NCBI GenBank assembly: GCA_012514545.1
Contig: JAAZAC010000105.1
Span: 1 to 36,344 of the forward strand
DNA length: 36,344 bases
Direction of reading: 5' to 3'
DNA from: Actinomycetales bacterium
Lineage (GTDB): Bacteria; Actinomycetota; Actinomycetes; Actinomycetales; Cellulomonadaceae
In this document: one piece after another, positions 1-10,457 of the stretch
How the letters are laid out: the number at the start of each line of letters is the position of its first letter
Position numbering within the stretch: the first letter of the stretch is position 1
Made by a program: the position numbers and the translations under genes
The notes under the pieces: model-generated
What the model saw: only the letters and a program-made list of their open reading frames with translations
Database searches by the model: none
Told to the model about the DNA's origin: nothing

Positions 1-492
1 AACAACTCGGGCACCACCGCGATCTTCATCAACCAGCTCCGCGAGAAGATCGGCGTCTTCTTCGGCTCCCCGGAGACGACGACGGGCGGCAAGGCGCTGA
101 AGTTCTACGCCTCGGTGCGCATGGACATCCGGCGGATCGAGACCCTCAAGGAGGGCACCGAGTCCGTCGGCAACCGGACCCGCGTCAAGGTCGTCAAGAA
201 CAAGCTCGCGCCGCCCTTCAAGCAGGCGGAGTTCGACATCCTCTACGGCGTGGGCATCTCCCGCGAGGGCGGCCTCATCGACCTCGGCGTGGAGCACGGG
301 CTCGTGCGCAAGTCGGGCGCCTGGTACACGTACGAGGGCGACCAGCTCGGCCAGGGCAAGGAGAACGCCCGGGCGTTCCTGCGCGACAACCCCGACCTCG
401 CCGCGGAGATCGAGAAGAAGATCAAGGAGAAGCTCGGGATCGGCGCGCGCGTCGACGCGCCGGCCGACCCGCCCGCCCCCGTCGACTTCTAG
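1..492 (+). CDS. recA: Recombinase RecA, C-terminal part (5' end outside window)
   Basis: Frame-1 translation [47 protein letters not shown]... is RecA core and C-terminal domain; stop TAG at 490-492; followed by recX. Confidence 0.98.
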   Translation, partial: NNSGTTAIFINQLREKIGVFFGSPETTTGGKALKFYASVRMDIRRIETLKEGTESVGNRTRVKVVKNKLAPPFKQAEFDILYGVGISREGGLIDLGVEHGLVRKSGAWYTYEGDQLGQGKENARAFLRDNPDLAAEIEKKIKEKLGIGARVDAPADPPAPVDF

Positions 493-504
493 GAGCCCGT
501 CCGA

Positions 505-1071
505 GTGACGTCCCGACGCCGTCCGCGGTGGTCGGCGCCGGAGCCCCCGGCGACCGGCGCTGCGGCGGTCGACCCCGAGCCCGACCCCGAGCAGGTCGCC
601 CGGTCGATCGCGCTGCGGCTGCTCACCGGGGCGCCGCGGAGCCGGCACCAGCTGGCCGAGGCGATGGCGCGCCGCGGCGTGCCCGACGACGTCGTGACGC
701 GCGTGCTCGACAGGTTCACCGAGGTCGGGCTGATCGACGACGCCGAGTACGCCCGGATGCTCGTCCGCGCGCGGCGCGAGTCGCGCGGCCTCGCCCGGCG
801 CGCGCTCGCCGTCGAGCTGCGCCGCAAGGGGATCGACGACGAGACGGCCGCGGCCGCGCTCGACGAGGTCGACCCGGAGAGCGAGGAGGAGGTGGCGCGG
901 GCGCTGCTGCGCCGGCGGTGGCGCACCGACGTCGCCCCGGACGTCCAGGCGCGCCGCGCGCTGGCGATGCTCGCGCGAAAGGGGTATCCGCCCGGCCTGT
1001 CGCGCCGCCTCGTGGCCGAGATGCGCGACGATGGAGACCTGCCCGCCGGCGTCGCCGGCGACGAGGAGTGA
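505..1071 (+). CDS. recX: Regulatory protein RecX
   Basis: 188 aa, GTG start, RecX-like (YARMLVRARRESRGLARRALAVELRRKGID), directly downstream of recA. Confidence 0.95.
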   Translation: MTSRRRPRWSAPEPPATGAAAVDPEPDPEQVARSIALRLLTGAPRSRHQLAEAMARRGVPDDVVTRVLDRFTEVGLIDDAEYARMLVRARRESRGLARRALAVELRRKGIDDETAAAALDEVDPESEEEVARALLRRRWRTDVAPDVQARRALAMLARKGYPPGLSRRLVAEMRDDGDLPAGVAGDEE

Positions 1072-1083
1072 CGACGGCCGGAG

Positions 1084-2580
1084 GTGGCGGTGACCGAGTG
1101 GGGCGAGGCGGCCTTCGTCGTCGCGCTGCTCGTCGCCTGCCTCGTCGCGCTCGTCCTCGTCCTGCTCGCCCGCCGCGAGGCGGAGGCGACCCGCCGGCAG
1201 GCGCTCGAGGACGCCGCCACGGTCAAGGCCGAGGCGCGCGCCATGCTCGCCGACGCGCAGCGGCGCGAGGAGCACGTCGCCCAGCGTGAGCAGGACCTCG
1301 CCGCCGAGCGGCGGCAGGTCCGCGAGCTCGTCGAGCAGGCCGAGGCGCGCGTCCAGCAGTCGACCCTGCACGCGCAGCAGGCGGAGGCGGACCGGCGCGC
1401 GGCCCGCGAGGAGCTCGCCGCGGCGCGGGAGGAGGCGGCGGCGCTCCTCCAGGCCACGTCCGGGCTGTCGCCCGCCGAGGCCCGCGCGGAGCAGGTCCGG
1501 CTCGTCGTCGAGGAGGCGGAGCGCGAGGCCGCGGCCACCGTGCGCCGCGCCGAGGCGCGCGCCCGTCGCCAGGCCGACGAGCGCGCCCGGCACATCGTCG
1601 CCGCGGCCGTGCAGCGCATGGCCGGCCCGACGAGCACGCAGAGCGTCGTGACCGTGGTGCCCCTGCCCGCCGAGGAGATGAAGGGCCGCATCATCGGCAA
1701 GGAGGGGCGCAACATCCGGACGTTCGAGGCCCTCACGGGCGTGAACGTCCTCATCGACGACAGCTCCGACCAGGTCACGCTCTCGAGTTTCGACGCCGAG
1801 CGCCGGGAGGTCGCCGCCGTGGCGCTGGAGGCGCTCATCGCGGACGGTCGCATCCACCCGCAGCGCATCGAGCTCGCCTACGCGGAGGCCCTCGCGGGCG
1901 CGCGCGACCGGGCCGTCGCAGCAGGCCACGAGGCGGCCGAGCGGGCCGGCGTCGTCGGCCTGCACCCCGAGGTCGTCGAGACGCTCGGGCGCCTGCGCCT
2001 GCGGGTCAGCTACGGCCAGAACGTGCTGGCGCACCTCGTCGAGAGCGCCCAGCTCGCCGCGCTCATGGCCGCGGAGATCGGGGCCGACGTCGCCACCGCC
2101 CGCCGGGCGGCGTTCCTGCACGACCTCGGCAAGGCCATGACGCCCGAGCGCCCGGGCACCCACGCGGCCCTCGGGGCGGAGATGCTGCGCCGGCTCGGCG
2201 AGCCCGACGTCGTCGTCAACGCGGTCGCCGCGCACCACGACGAGGTGCCGCTCGAGTCCGTCGAGGCCGTGCTCGTCCAGGCGGCCGACGCGATCTCGGC
2301 GTCCCGCCCCGGCGCGCGCCGCGAGGAGCTCGACCAGTTCGTGGAGCGCATGACGAGCCTCGAGTCGCTCGTCGCCTCCCACCCCGGCGTGCGCCGCGCG
2401 CTGGCGATGGCCGCCGGCCGCGAGGTCCGCGTCGTCGTCGAGCCCGACGTCGTCGGGGACGCCGCGCTGCCCGACCTCGCCAACGCGATCGCGCGGCACA
2501 TCGAGACCGAGCTCACCTACCCGGGCGAGATCACCGTCACGGTCGTGCGCGAGCTGCGGGCCTCGGCGACGGCCGGCTGA
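1084..2580 (+). CDS. rny: Ribonuclease Y
   Basis: N-terminal TM helix, coiled coil, KH motif (EEMKGRIIGKEGRNIRTFEALTGVNVLIDD) and HD motif (AAFLHDLGKA). Confidence 0.95.
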   Translation: MAVTEWGEAAFVVALLVACLVALVLVLLARREAEATRRQALEDAATVKAEARAMLADAQRREEHVAQREQDLAAERRQVRELVEQAEARVQQSTLHAQQAEADRRAAREELAAAREEAAALLQATSGLSPAEARAEQVRLVVEEAEREAAATVRRAEARARRQADERARHIVAAAVQRMAGPTSTQSVVTVVPLPAEEMKGRIIGKEGRNIRTFEALTGVNVLIDDSSDQVTLSSFDAERREVAAVALEALIADGRIHPQRIELAYAEALAGARDRAVAAGHEAAERAGVVGLHPEVVETLGRLRLRVSYGQNVLAHLVESAQLAALMAAEIGADVATARRAAFLHDLGKAMTPERPGTHAALGAEMLRRLGEPDVVVNAVAAHHDEVPLESVEAVLVQAADAISASRPGARREELDQFVERMTSLESLVASHPGVRRALAMAAGREVRVVVEPDVVGDAALPDLANAIARHIETELTYPGEITVTVVRELRASATAG

Positions 2581-2602
2581 CCGCGCGCCGTGCCGCCGGG
2601 GG

Positions 2603-3493
2603 TCAGGGGGCGGTCAGCGGACCCGTGGGCGGCGCGCCGCCCGCGCCGGCCTCGACGGCGAGCACCGGCGCCGCGGGGCGACCCGTCCTGGCACCCGTGC
2701 GCCGGCTCAGCCAGCGCGCGAACCACGACAGCGTGAGGTTGACCGCGAGGTACGTCCCCGCGCCCACGACGAAGAGCGCGACGAAGTACCGGTTGCCGAA
2801 GTACTGCCCGTTGTTCTGGATCGACTTCAGCAGCTCCGGGTAGCTCACGATGAAGCCCAGCGAGGAGTCCTTGAGCAGCACGACGAGCTGGGCGACGAGG
2901 CTCGGCAGCATCGTGCGCACCGCCTGCGGCAGCTGCACGGTCCGCAGCGCCTGCCAGCGCGTCAGCCCGATGGCGTACGCGGCCTCGGTCTGGCCCCGCG
3001 GGAGCGCGGCGAGGCCCGCCCGCAGGATCTCGGCGAAGATCGCCATGTTGTACACGACGAGGCCGAAGACGACGCCCGAGAACGGGTCCATGTCCAGGGC
3101 CAGGGTGCCGAACAGCATCATGAGCAGGACCGGCAGGCCGCGGAACAGCTCGACGACGGCGACCGCCGGCAGCCGCAGCCACGTCCAGCGGGTCGTGCGC
3201 CACAGCGCGAGCAGGAGGCCGAGCACCAGCGCCAGGGGAGCGGCCACCGCCGCGGCGCGCAGCGTGGCGCCCAGCCCGCGCACGACGATGGACCGCCACA
3301 CGCTCGCCGCGGTCTGGTTCTTCGGCGGGTCGTACAGGACGTCCCAGTGGTCCGCCTGGAAGACGCCGCGGCCGGCGGCGTAGCGCAGCGCGAAGAACAG
3401 CGCGACGAGGATGACGAGCGCGCCGACGACGGACCCGATGCGCTCGCGGCGGCGCGTCACCGGGCCCGGCGCGTCGTAGAGGACGGTGGTCAT
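2603..3493 (-). CDS. gluD: Glutamate/amino-acid ABC transporter permease
   Basis: MTTVLYDAPGPVTRRRERIG... to ...TGPLTAP; HisM-type permease with TM segments and EAA-like loop (EAAYAIGLTRWQALRTVQLPQA). The track ORF 2603..4789 reads through upstream; the ATG at 3493 is the plausible start. Confidence 0.9.
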   Translation of the reverse strand: MTTVLYDAPGPVTRRRERIGSVVGALVILVALFFALRYAAGRGVFQADHWDVLYDPPKNQTAASVWRSIVVRGLGATLRAAAVAAPLALVLGLLLALWRTTRWTWLRLPAVAVVELFRGLPVLLMMLFGTLALDMDPFSGVVFGLVVYNMAIFAEILRAGLAALPRGQTEAAYAIGLTRWQALRTVQLPQAVRTMLPSLVAQLVVLLKDSSLGFIVSYPELLKSIQNNGQYFGNRYFVALFVVGAGTYLAVNLTLSWFARWLSRRTGARTGRPAAPVLAVEAGAGGAPPTGPLTAP

Positions 3494-4137
3494 CGCGCGA
3501 ACGCCACCCTTCGCTCGAGCGCCGAGGCGAGCAGCCCCGCCGGGATCGTGATGACGAGGTAGAACGCGGCCACCCCGACGAGCACCCAGGGGTCGCCCGC
3601 GTTCGCGGTGGACAGCCGGCGGCCGACCCCGATGAGCTCGACGGTCGCGAACCCGGCGGCCACCGAGGTGTTCTTCGTCAGCGCGATGAGGACGTTGATG
3701 AGCGGCGGGATCGTGGACCGCACGGCCTGGGGGAGCACGACCTCGCGCAGCGTCTGACCGAAGGTCAGGCCGATCGACCGGGCCGCCTCGGCCTGCCCGA
3801 CGCCGACCCCGTTGATCCCGGAGCGCACCGCCTCGGCGACGAACGCCGACGTGTACAGCCCCAGGCACAGCACGGCGGTCCAGAAGCCGAGCGGCAGGAG
3901 GATCCCGAACTGCGGCGCGACGAGCACCATGAAGAAGAACACCAGCGTGAGGGGCGTGTTGCGCAGCACCTCGACCCACGCGGCCGCGAACAGGCGCAGG
4001 GACCGCAGCGGCGCGACGCGCAGCCCCGCGACGATCACGCCGAGGACCAGCGCGAGCGCGCCCGCGTACGCGGTCAGGCGCAGCGTCACCACGAACCCGT
4101 CGACGTAGGTCGACGCGTTGTCGAAGATCACGCCCAC
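3490..4137 (-). CDS. gluC: Glutamate/amino-acid ABC transporter permease
   Basis: 215 aa, EAARSIGLTFGQTLREVVLPQAVR permease loop; 4-bp overlap with gluD. Confidence 0.9.
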   Translation of the reverse strand: MGVIFDNASTYVDGFVVTLRLTAYAGALALVLGVIVAGLRVAPLRSLRLFAAAWVEVLRNTPLTLVFFFMVLVAPQFGILLPLGFWTAVLCLGLYTSAFVAEAVRSGINGVGVGQAEAARSIGLTFGQTLREVVLPQAVRSTIPPLINVLIALTKNTSVAAGFATVELIGVGRRLSTANAGDPWVLVGVAAFYLVITIPAGLLASALERRVAFAR

Positions 4138-4209
4138 GCTCGGCCGGCTCCCTCCGCTCGGGGGCGCGGGCGGCCGGAGACCCGGCCCGCCCGCGCCCGC
4201 GTCGGTGCG

Positions 4210-5097
4210 TCAGTCCTCGTACCGGTCCACGCTCGGCGGCTCCGGCGTCGGCAGCACGGTCCCCGCCGTGGCCTCCCACGCCGCGGTCCAGCGGCCGTCG
4301 GCGAAGATCTCCTCGAGCACGTCGTTGATCCACATCCGGAACTCGACGTCGTCCTTCGCCACGCCGATGCCGTACGGCTCCTCGGTGAACGGGTCGCCGC
4401 GCACCTCGAGGTCGTCGCTCTCGGCCGCGAAGCCCGCGAGGATCACGTTGTCCGTGCTCACGGCGTCGACCTGGCCGTTGCGCAGGGGCTCGAGGCACTC
4501 GGAGTACGTGCCGAACGGCACCACGTCGACGTCGGGGAAGTTGGCGAGCAGGTTCCCCTCCGGCGTCGAGCCGGAGACCGTGCACACGCGCTTGCCCGAG
4601 AGGTCGTCCGGCCCCTGGATGTCGGTGTTGGAGGCGAGCGTGAGGATCGACTGGCCCGCGAGGTAGTAGGGCCCGGCGAAGCCGACGCGCTGCTTGCGCT
4701 CGTCGTTGATCGTGTAGGTCGCCACGACGATGTCGACGTCGCCGTTCTCGATCGCCGTCTCGCGGTTCTGCGACGGCGTCTCCACCCACTCGATGTCGTC
4801 CTCGTCGATGCCGAGCTCGCCCGCGATGAGCTTGGCGATCTCGACGTCGAAGCCCTCGGGGACGCCGTCGGGCCCGACCAGGCCGAAGAGCGGCTGGTCG
4901 AACTTCGTGCCGACGGTGATCGTCCCGGCCTCGGCGAGGCGCGCCATCGTCGAGCCCTCGGGGAACTCGGCGGTCTCGCCGCCGTCGTCGCCGCCGTCGG
5001 TGGCGGGCGGGGTGTCCTCGCCGTCTCCGCCGCAGCCGGACAGTGCGAGCGCCGTCGCCGCGATCAGCGCGACGGCGAGTCGTCGACTCGTGGTCAT
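4210..5097 (-). CDS. gluB: Glutamate-binding lipoprotein
   Basis: 295 aa, signal peptide with lipobox (ALALSGCGG), SBP family 3 motifs (GFDVEIAKLIAGELG, GKRVCTVSGSTPEGNL). Confidence 0.93.
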   Translation of the reverse strand: MTTSRRLAVALIAATALALSGCGGDGEDTPPATDGGDDGGETAEFPEGSTMARLAEAGTITVGTKFDQPLFGLVGPDGVPEGFDVEIAKLIAGELGIDEDDIEWVETPSQNRETAIENGDVDIVVATYTINDERKQRVGFAGPYYLAGQSILTLASNTDIQGPDDLSGKRVCTVSGSTPEGNLLANFPDVDVVPFGTYSECLEPLRNGQVDAVSTDNVILAGFAAESDDLEVRGDPFTEEPYGIGVAKDDVEFRMWINDVLEEIFADGRWTAAWEATAGTVLPTPEPPSVDRYED

Positions 5098-5130
5098 GGC
5101 ATCACCTTCTCGGTCGGACCGCCGGAGCGG

Positions 5131-5976
5131 TCAGTGGGTGAGGATCTTGGACAGGAAGTCGCGGGCGCGCTCGGAGCGGGGGGCGGTGAAGAACTCCTCG
5201 GGCGGCGCCTCCTCGACGATGCGGCCGGCGTCCATGAAGACGACGCGGTCGGCGGCGCGGCGCGCGAACCCCATCTCGTGGGTGACGACGACCATCGTCA
5301 TGCCGTCGCGCGCGAGGGCGACCATGACGTCGAGGACCTCGTTGATCATCTCGGGGTCGAGGGCGCTCGTCGGCTCGTCGAAGAGGATCACCTTGGGCCG
5401 CATGGCCAGCGCCCGGGCGATCGCCACCCGCTGCTGCTGGCCGCCGGAGAGCTGGGCCGGGAGCTTGTGCGCCTGGTCGGCGACGCCGACCCGGTCGAGG
5501 AGGCTCATCGCGAGCTCGTTCGCCTCGGCGCGGCGCATGCCCTTCGCCTTGATCGGCTCGAGCGTGACGTTGTCGAGCACCGTCCGGTGCGCGAAGAGGT
5601 TGAACGACTGGAAGACCATGCCGATGTCGGCCCGCAGGCGCGCGAGCGCGCGGCCCTCGGCGGGGACGGGCACGCCGTCGACGGCGACGGTGCCGGAGTC
5701 GACGGGCTCGAGCCGGTTGATGACGCGGCAGAGCGTCGACTTGCCGGAGCCCGAGGGGCCGATGACGACGACCACCTCGCCGCGGCGGACCTCCAGGTCG
5801 ACGTCGCGCAGCACGTGCAGGTGCCCGAAGTGCTTGTTGACGCCGGACAGCGTGACGAGCGCCGGCGCGTCGGCGCCGTCGCGAGGCGCGGGCCGGTCCT
5901 CGGGGGCGCTGCCGGCCGGGTGGCCGCCCGTGGGTCTCACCCGTCGAACGTAGGTCGGTTGCGCGAGGGCGGCCAC
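5131..5976 (-). CDS. gluA: Amino-acid ABC transporter ATP-binding protein
   Basis: Walker [10 protein letters not shown], signature [15 protein letters not shown], Walker [13 protein letters not shown]. Exact N-terminus uncertain. Confidence 0.94.
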   Translation of the reverse strand: MAALAQPTYVRRVRPTGGHPAGSAPEDRPAPRDGADAPALVTLSGVNKHFGHLHVLRDVDLEVRRGEVVVVIGPSGSGKSTLCRVINRLEPVDSGTVAVDGVPVPAEGRALARLRADIGMVFQSFNLFAHRTVLDNVTLEPIKAKGMRRAEANELAMSLLDRVGVADQAHKLPAQLSGGQQQRVAIARALAMRPKVILFDEPTSALDPEMINEVLDVMVALARDGMTMVVVTHEMGFARRAADRVVFMDAGRIVEEAPPEEFFTAPRSERARDFLSKILTH

Positions 5977-6034
5977 TCGAGATGATCACGACCAGGTAAA
6001 TTCTCGCCGGGCCCGCGTCGTACCCTGGACCGCG

Positions 6035-7693
6035 ATGACGACGACCCTCCCGGACCGCGCGCCCGCCGGCCCGACCGCAGCCCCCCGCACGACGCCGGAC
6101 GCCCGCCGGACCGCCCGGGGGACCTACGTCGTGCGCACGCTCGGCTGCCAGATGAACGCGCACGACTCCGAGCACATGGCCGGCCTGCTCGAGCAGGCCG
6201 GGTTCGCGCCCGCGCCGCCGGAGGAGGCGGCCGAGTGGCGGGCCGACGTCGTCGTCATCAACACCTGCGCGGTCCGCGAGAACGCGGCGACGCGCCTCTA
6301 CGGCAACCTCGGGCGGCTCGCCGGGATCAAGGCGGAGCGGCCCGGCATGCAGATCGCCGTCGGGGGCTGCCTGGCGCAGAAGGACCGGGCCGGCATCGTC
6401 GAGCGCGCCCCGTGGGTCGACGTCGTCTTCGGCACGCACAACATCGACGCGCTGCCCGTGCTGCTCGAGCGGGCCCGGCACAACGCCGCGGCGCAGGTCG
6501 AGATCGAGGAGTCCCTCAAGGTCTTCCCGTCGACGCTGCCGACGCGCCGCGAGTCGGTCTACGCCGGCTGGGTCTCGATCAGCGTCGGCTGCAACAACAC
6601 GTGCACCTTCTGCATCGTGCCGCACCTGCGCGGCAAGGAGCGCGACCGCCGGCCGGGGGAGATCCTCGCCGAGGTCGAGGCGCTCGTCGCCGAGGGCGCC
6701 ATCGAGGTGACGCTGCTCGGGCAGAACGTCAACTCCTACGGCGTCGGCTTCGGCGACCGGGGGGCGTTCGCCAAGCTGCTCCGGGCGGTCGGCGCGATCC
6801 CCGGGCTCGAGCGCGTGCGGTTCACCTCGCCGCACCCGGCCGCGTTCACCGACGACGTCATCGCCGCGATGGCGGAGACCGGCACGGTCATGCCGAGCCT
6901 GCACATGCCCCTGCAGTCGGGCTCGGACCGGATCCTGCGCGCGATGCGCCGCTCGTACCGCAGCGAGCGGTTCCTCGGCATCCTCGAGCGGGTGCGCGCC
7001 GCCATCCCCGACGCTGCGATCACCTCCGACGTCATCGTCGGCTTTCCCGGGGAGACGGAGGAGGACTTCGCGGAGACGCTGCGCGTCGTCGAGCAGGCGC
7101 GGTTCAGCTCGGCGTTCACGTTCCAGTACTCGCCGCGGCCGGGCACGCCGGCGGCGGACCTGCCGGACCAGGTGCCGCCCGACGTCGTCGCGGAGCGCTA
7201 CGCGCGGCTCGTCGCCCTCCAGGAGCGCATCTCGACGGAGGAGAACGCGGCGCAGGCCGGGCGCGTCGTCGAGGTGCTCGTGGCCGAGGGCGAGGGCCGC
7301 AAGGACGAGGCCACGCGCCGGGTCAGCGGGCGCGCGGCCGACAACCGGCTCGTGCACCTCGCCCTGCCCGAGCACGTGGCCGGGCTCGTGGCGGCCGCGG
7401 GAGAGCCGTCGGCGGACCCGCCGGCCGACCCGCGCCTCGCCGCCGAGCCGCCGGCCGACCTGCCGCGGCCCGGCGACCTCGTCACCGTGCAGGTGACGTA
7501 CGGCGCGCCGCACCACCTCGTCGCGGACTCTGCGCTGACCGGCGGGCCGTTCGCGGTGCGCCGCACGCGCGCCGGCGACGCCTGGGCCGCGCGGCGCCGC
7601 GCCGAGCTCGGCGAGGACGACCACGCCCACGCGCACGCCCACGCCGCCGCCGCGGGGCCGGTGCTCCTGGGGCTGCCGACGCGCCGGGCCTGA
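6035..7693 (+). CDS. miaB: tRNA-2-methylthio-N6-dimethylallyladenosine synthase MiaB
   Basis: [18 protein letters not shown] and radical [23 protein letters not shown] motifs; upstream of miaA. Confidence 0.97.
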   Translation: MTTTLPDRAPAGPTAAPRTTPDARRTARGTYVVRTLGCQMNAHDSEHMAGLLEQAGFAPAPPEEAAEWRADVVVINTCAVRENAATRLYGNLGRLAGIKAERPGMQIAVGGCLAQKDRAGIVERAPWVDVVFGTHNIDALPVLLERARHNAAAQVEIEESLKVFPSTLPTRRESVYAGWVSISVGCNNTCTFCIVPHLRGKERDRRPGEILAEVEALVAEGAIEVTLLGQNVNSYGVGFGDRGAFAKLLRAVGAIPGLERVRFTSPHPAAFTDDVIAAMAETGTVMPSLHMPLQSGSDRILRAMRRSYRSERFLGILERVRAAIPDAAITSDVIVGFPGETEEDFAETLRVVEQARFSSAFTFQYSPRPGTPAADLPDQVPPDVVAERYARLVALQERISTEENAAQAGRVVEVLVAEGEGRKDEATRRVSGRAADNRLVHLALPEHVAGLVAAAGEPSADPPADPRLAAEPPADLPRPGDLVTVQVTYGAPHHLVADSALTGGPFAVRRTRAGDAWAARRRAELGEDDHAHAHAHAAAAGPVLLGLPTRRA

Positions 7694-7825
7694 GCGGAGC
7701 GGCGCCGAACCGGGCGCGACCGGGCCCTGACCAGGGCGCGAGCCCGGGCCGCCGCCCCCGCCCGGCCCTAAGTCTCACCCGCACGAGGGACCGTGCCCCG
7801 GCGGGCGGCACGGTACCGTCGCATC

Positions 7826-8551
7826 GTGCTCGTGGCCGCAGCCCTCGTGCCGCCGACCGCGCTGCTCGTCCCGGGGGCCTCGGGCGCGACGCCGGTGCTC
7901 GGCGTGGAGCGTGCCGCCTCCGTCGCCGCCGTGACCGCCGTGCGGGGCGCCCGGCCGGACGTCGTCGTGGTGGTCGCGCCGAGCCGCGACGCGCCCGTCC
8001 GGATGACCGGCCGGCTGCACCCGTCGCTGGCCGCCGCCGGCGTGGACGACGCGCGGCTCGGCTGGGTGCCGCGCGCCACCTACGGGCGCGGGCCGGCCGT
8101 GCTCGTCGACGACGTGCCCGCGGCGGTCGGCATCCTGCTGCTCGACCGGGCGGGCTGGACGGGCCCGGTGGAGGTGGCCGGCGTCGGGATGGCGCCGGTG
8201 CCCGACCTCCGGCGGACGGGGGCCGAGCTCGTCGCCGACCGCGACGCCGCGCTCCTGCTCGTCGGCGGGCTCAGCGCGCGCCGCGGCCCCGACGGGCCGC
8301 TCGCGACCGACGAGCGGGCCGCCGTCCTCGACGACGCCACCGTGAACGACCTGGGGGACCTCGGCCCGGCCGCGCGCGAGCGGCTCGGCGCCGTGCCCGC
8401 CCAGGTGGCGTTCGAGCTGGCGATCAGCGCCTGGGCGCCCCTGCAGGTGCTGCTCGGCGCGGCGCCGCCCGAGCGCCCCGACACGGTGGTGCACCACGTC
8501 AGCGCGCCGTTCGGCGCGACGTACGCGTGCGTCTCGTGGCGGTGGACGTGA
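7826..8551 (+). CDS. Class III extradiol dioxygenase subunit B-like protein (uncharacterised)
   Basis: Conserved position between miaB and miaA. The track starts at GTG 7793, but TACCGT (7814-7819) lies exactly 6 nt before an in-frame GTG at 7826, favouring a leaderless start there. Confidence 0.65.
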   Translation: MLVAAALVPPTALLVPGASGATPVLGVERAASVAAVTAVRGARPDVVVVVAPSRDAPVRMTGRLHPSLAAAGVDDARLGWVPRATYGRGPAVLVDDVPAAVGILLLDRAGWTGPVEVAGVGMAPVPDLRRTGAELVADRDAALLLVGGLSARRGPDGPLATDERAAVLDDATVNDLGDLGPAARERLGAVPAQVAFELAISAWAPLQVLLGAAPPERPDTVVHHVSAPFGATYACVSWRWT

Positions 8552-9498
8552 GCGCTCCGCTCGTCGTGGCGGTGGTCGGCCCGACGGCGACCGGCAAGTC
8601 GGAGCTCGGCCTCGCCCTCGCGGAGGCGCTGGGCGGCGAGGTCGTCAACGCGGACGCGATGCAGCTCTACCGCGGCATGGACGTCGGCACCGCGAAGCTC
8701 AGCCCGGCCGAGCGGCGCGGCATCCCGCACCACCAGCTCGACGTGCTCGACGTCGCCGAGGAGGCGTCGGTCGCCGCGTACCAGCGCCACGCCCGCGCCG
8801 ACGTCGCCGCGATCCACGCGCGCGGGCGGCGGGCCGTCGTCGTCGGCGGGTCGGGGCTGTACGTCCGGGCGCTCCTCGACCGGCTCGAGATGCCGCCGAC
8901 CGACCCCGAGGTGCGCGCGCGCCTCGAGGAGCGGGCGCGGCGCGAGGGCCCGGGGCGCCTGCACGACGCGCTCGCCGCCGTCGACCCGGAGGCCGCGGCC
9001 CGGATCGACCGCGCGAACACCCGCCGCATCGTCCGGGCGCTCGAGGTCGTGGAGATCACCGGCCGGCCGTTCTCGGCCACGCTGCCCGAGCACGTGTACG
9101 CGGTCCCGGCCGTGCAGGTCGGGCTCGACTGCGCGCGCGACGTCCTCGACGCCCGCATCGCGGCGCGCGCCAAGCGGATGTGGGCGTCCGGCCTGCTCGA
9201 CGAGGCGGCGGCGCTCGGCCCGCGGATGGGGCGCACGGCGTCGCGCGCCGTCGGGTACGCCCAGGCGCTCGCGCTGCTCGCCGGCGAGGTCGACGAGCCC
9301 ACCGCGCGCGCGGGCACCGTCACCGCGACGCGGCGCCTCGCCCGCCGGCAGATGACGTGGTTCGGCCGGGACCCGCGCGTGCACTGGCTGCCCGCCACGG
9401 CGCCGGACCTCGTCGAGCGCGCGCTCGCGCTCGTCGCGGCCGCCGACCGCGGCGAGCTGCCCGACCCGCCACCCCGACGCCGTACCCTCGGCTCATGA
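8548..9498 (+). CDS. miaA: tRNA dimethylallyltransferase MiaA
   Basis: VVAVVGPTATGKSELGLALAEALGGEVVNADAMQLYRGMDVGTAK; GTG start overlaps the previous stop (GTGA). Embedded in over-long track ORF 6235..9498. Confidence 0.96.
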   Translation: MSAPLVVAVVGPTATGKSELGLALAEALGGEVVNADAMQLYRGMDVGTAKLSPAERRGIPHHQLDVLDVAEEASVAAYQRHARADVAAIHARGRRAVVVGGSGLYVRALLDRLEMPPTDPEVRARLEERARREGPGRLHDALAAVDPEAAARIDRANTRRIVRALEVVEITGRPFSATLPEHVYAVPAVQVGLDCARDVLDARIAARAKRMWASGLLDEAAALGPRMGRTASRAVGYAQALALLAGEVDEPTARAGTVTATRRLARRQMTWFGRDPRVHWLPATAPDLVERALALVAAADRGELPDPPPRRRTLGS

Positions 9499-10457
9499 CG
9501 GACGCGCGGCGCGCCCTCGCCGTCACCAAGGGCCACGGCACGCGCAACGACTTCGTGCTGCTCGACGACCCGGACGGCGCGCTCGACCTGGGGCCGGCGC
9601 TCGTCCGCGCGCTCGCGGACCGCCGCTCGGGCGTCGGCGGCGACGGCGTCATCCGCCTGGTCCGCAGCGCGCACGCGCCCGACGCCGGGCCCGCCCTCGC
9701 CGAGGACCCGCGGGCGACGTGGTTCATGGACTACCGCAACGCCGACGGCTCGGTCGCCGAGATGTGCGGCAACGGCGTGCGCGTGGTCGCCGCGCTGGCC
9801 GAGCGCACCGGCGCGTGGGACGGCACCGGGGAGCTCGTGCTCGCGACGCGCGCGGGCGTGCGGCGCGTGCGGCGCCTCGGCCCCGCGGACCTGCCGGGCG
9901 CCGGGGCCGAGCCCTGGTACGAGGTCGACATGGGTGCCTGGGCCTTCCCAGGCGGCCCGGCGGCGCTCGACGCCGGCCAGGACGCCGAGGTCGCCGTCGC
10001 GGGCCTCGACGTGCCGCGGCCCGCGCTCAGCGTCGACGTCGGGAACCCGCACACCGTCGTCGCCCTGCCCGACGCCGACCTGCTGGCCGCCGCGGACCTC
10101 ACCCGGGCGCCGCGCGTCGCGCCGACCCCGCCGCACGGGACGAACACCGAGCTGGTCGTCCCGCTCGGCGAGGGGCCCGACGGCGCCGGGCGGCTGCGCA
10201 TGCGCGTGCACGAGCGGGGGGTCGGGGAGACGGAGTCGTGCGGGACGGGCGCGTGCGCGGCGGCCCTCGCCGTGCGGGCCTGGGCCGGCGCCGGCGCGCC
10301 CGACGCGTGGTGGGTCGAGGTGCCGGGCGGGACGCTGCGCGTCCGGGTCACGGGCGACCGCGTCCACCTGGCCGGGCCGGCGGTGCTGACGTTCACCGCC
10401 GAGGTCCGCCGGGGTCACCGCCCGGTGACGGATGGGGGCGTCGGGCTCAGCGCGTGA
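9495..10457 (+). CDS. dapF: Diaminopimelate epimerase
   Basis: TKGHGTRNDFVLLDD, MCGNGVRVVA and ESCGTGACAAALAVRAW active-site cysteine motifs; ATGA overlap with miaA. Confidence 0.96.
   Translation: MTDARRALAVTKGHGTRNDFVLLDDPDGALDLGPALVRALADRRSGVGGDGVIRLVRSAHAPDAGPALAEDPRATWFMDYRNADGSVAEMCGNGVRVVAALAERTGAWDGTGELVLATRAGVRRVRRLGPADLPGAGAEPWYEVDMGAWAFPGGPAALDAGQDAEVAVAGLDVPRPALSVDVGNPHTVVALPDADLLAAADLTRAPRVAPTPPHGTNTELVVPLGEGPDGAGRLRMRVHERGVGETESCGTGACAAALAVRAWAGAGAPDAWWVEVPGGTLRVRVTGDRVHLAGPAVLTFTAEVRRGHRPVTDGGVGLSA

Noticed and set aside
5946-5961. GTCGAACGTAGGTCGGT near the gluA start as LexA box
   Set aside because: Right half-site does not match GTTCGA; inside or near the gluA N-terminus.
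5102-7642. 846-aa minus-strand ORF spanning gluA and antisense to miaB
   Set aside because: GC-rich antisense read-through: low-complexity Arg/Ala/Gly/Pro composition, while gluA and miaB have clear conserved motifs in other frames.
7724-7737. GCCCTG-AC-CAGGGC hairpin between miaB and the next gene
   Set aside because: Too short a loop and stem for a confident terminator; GC-rich regions produce many such repeats.
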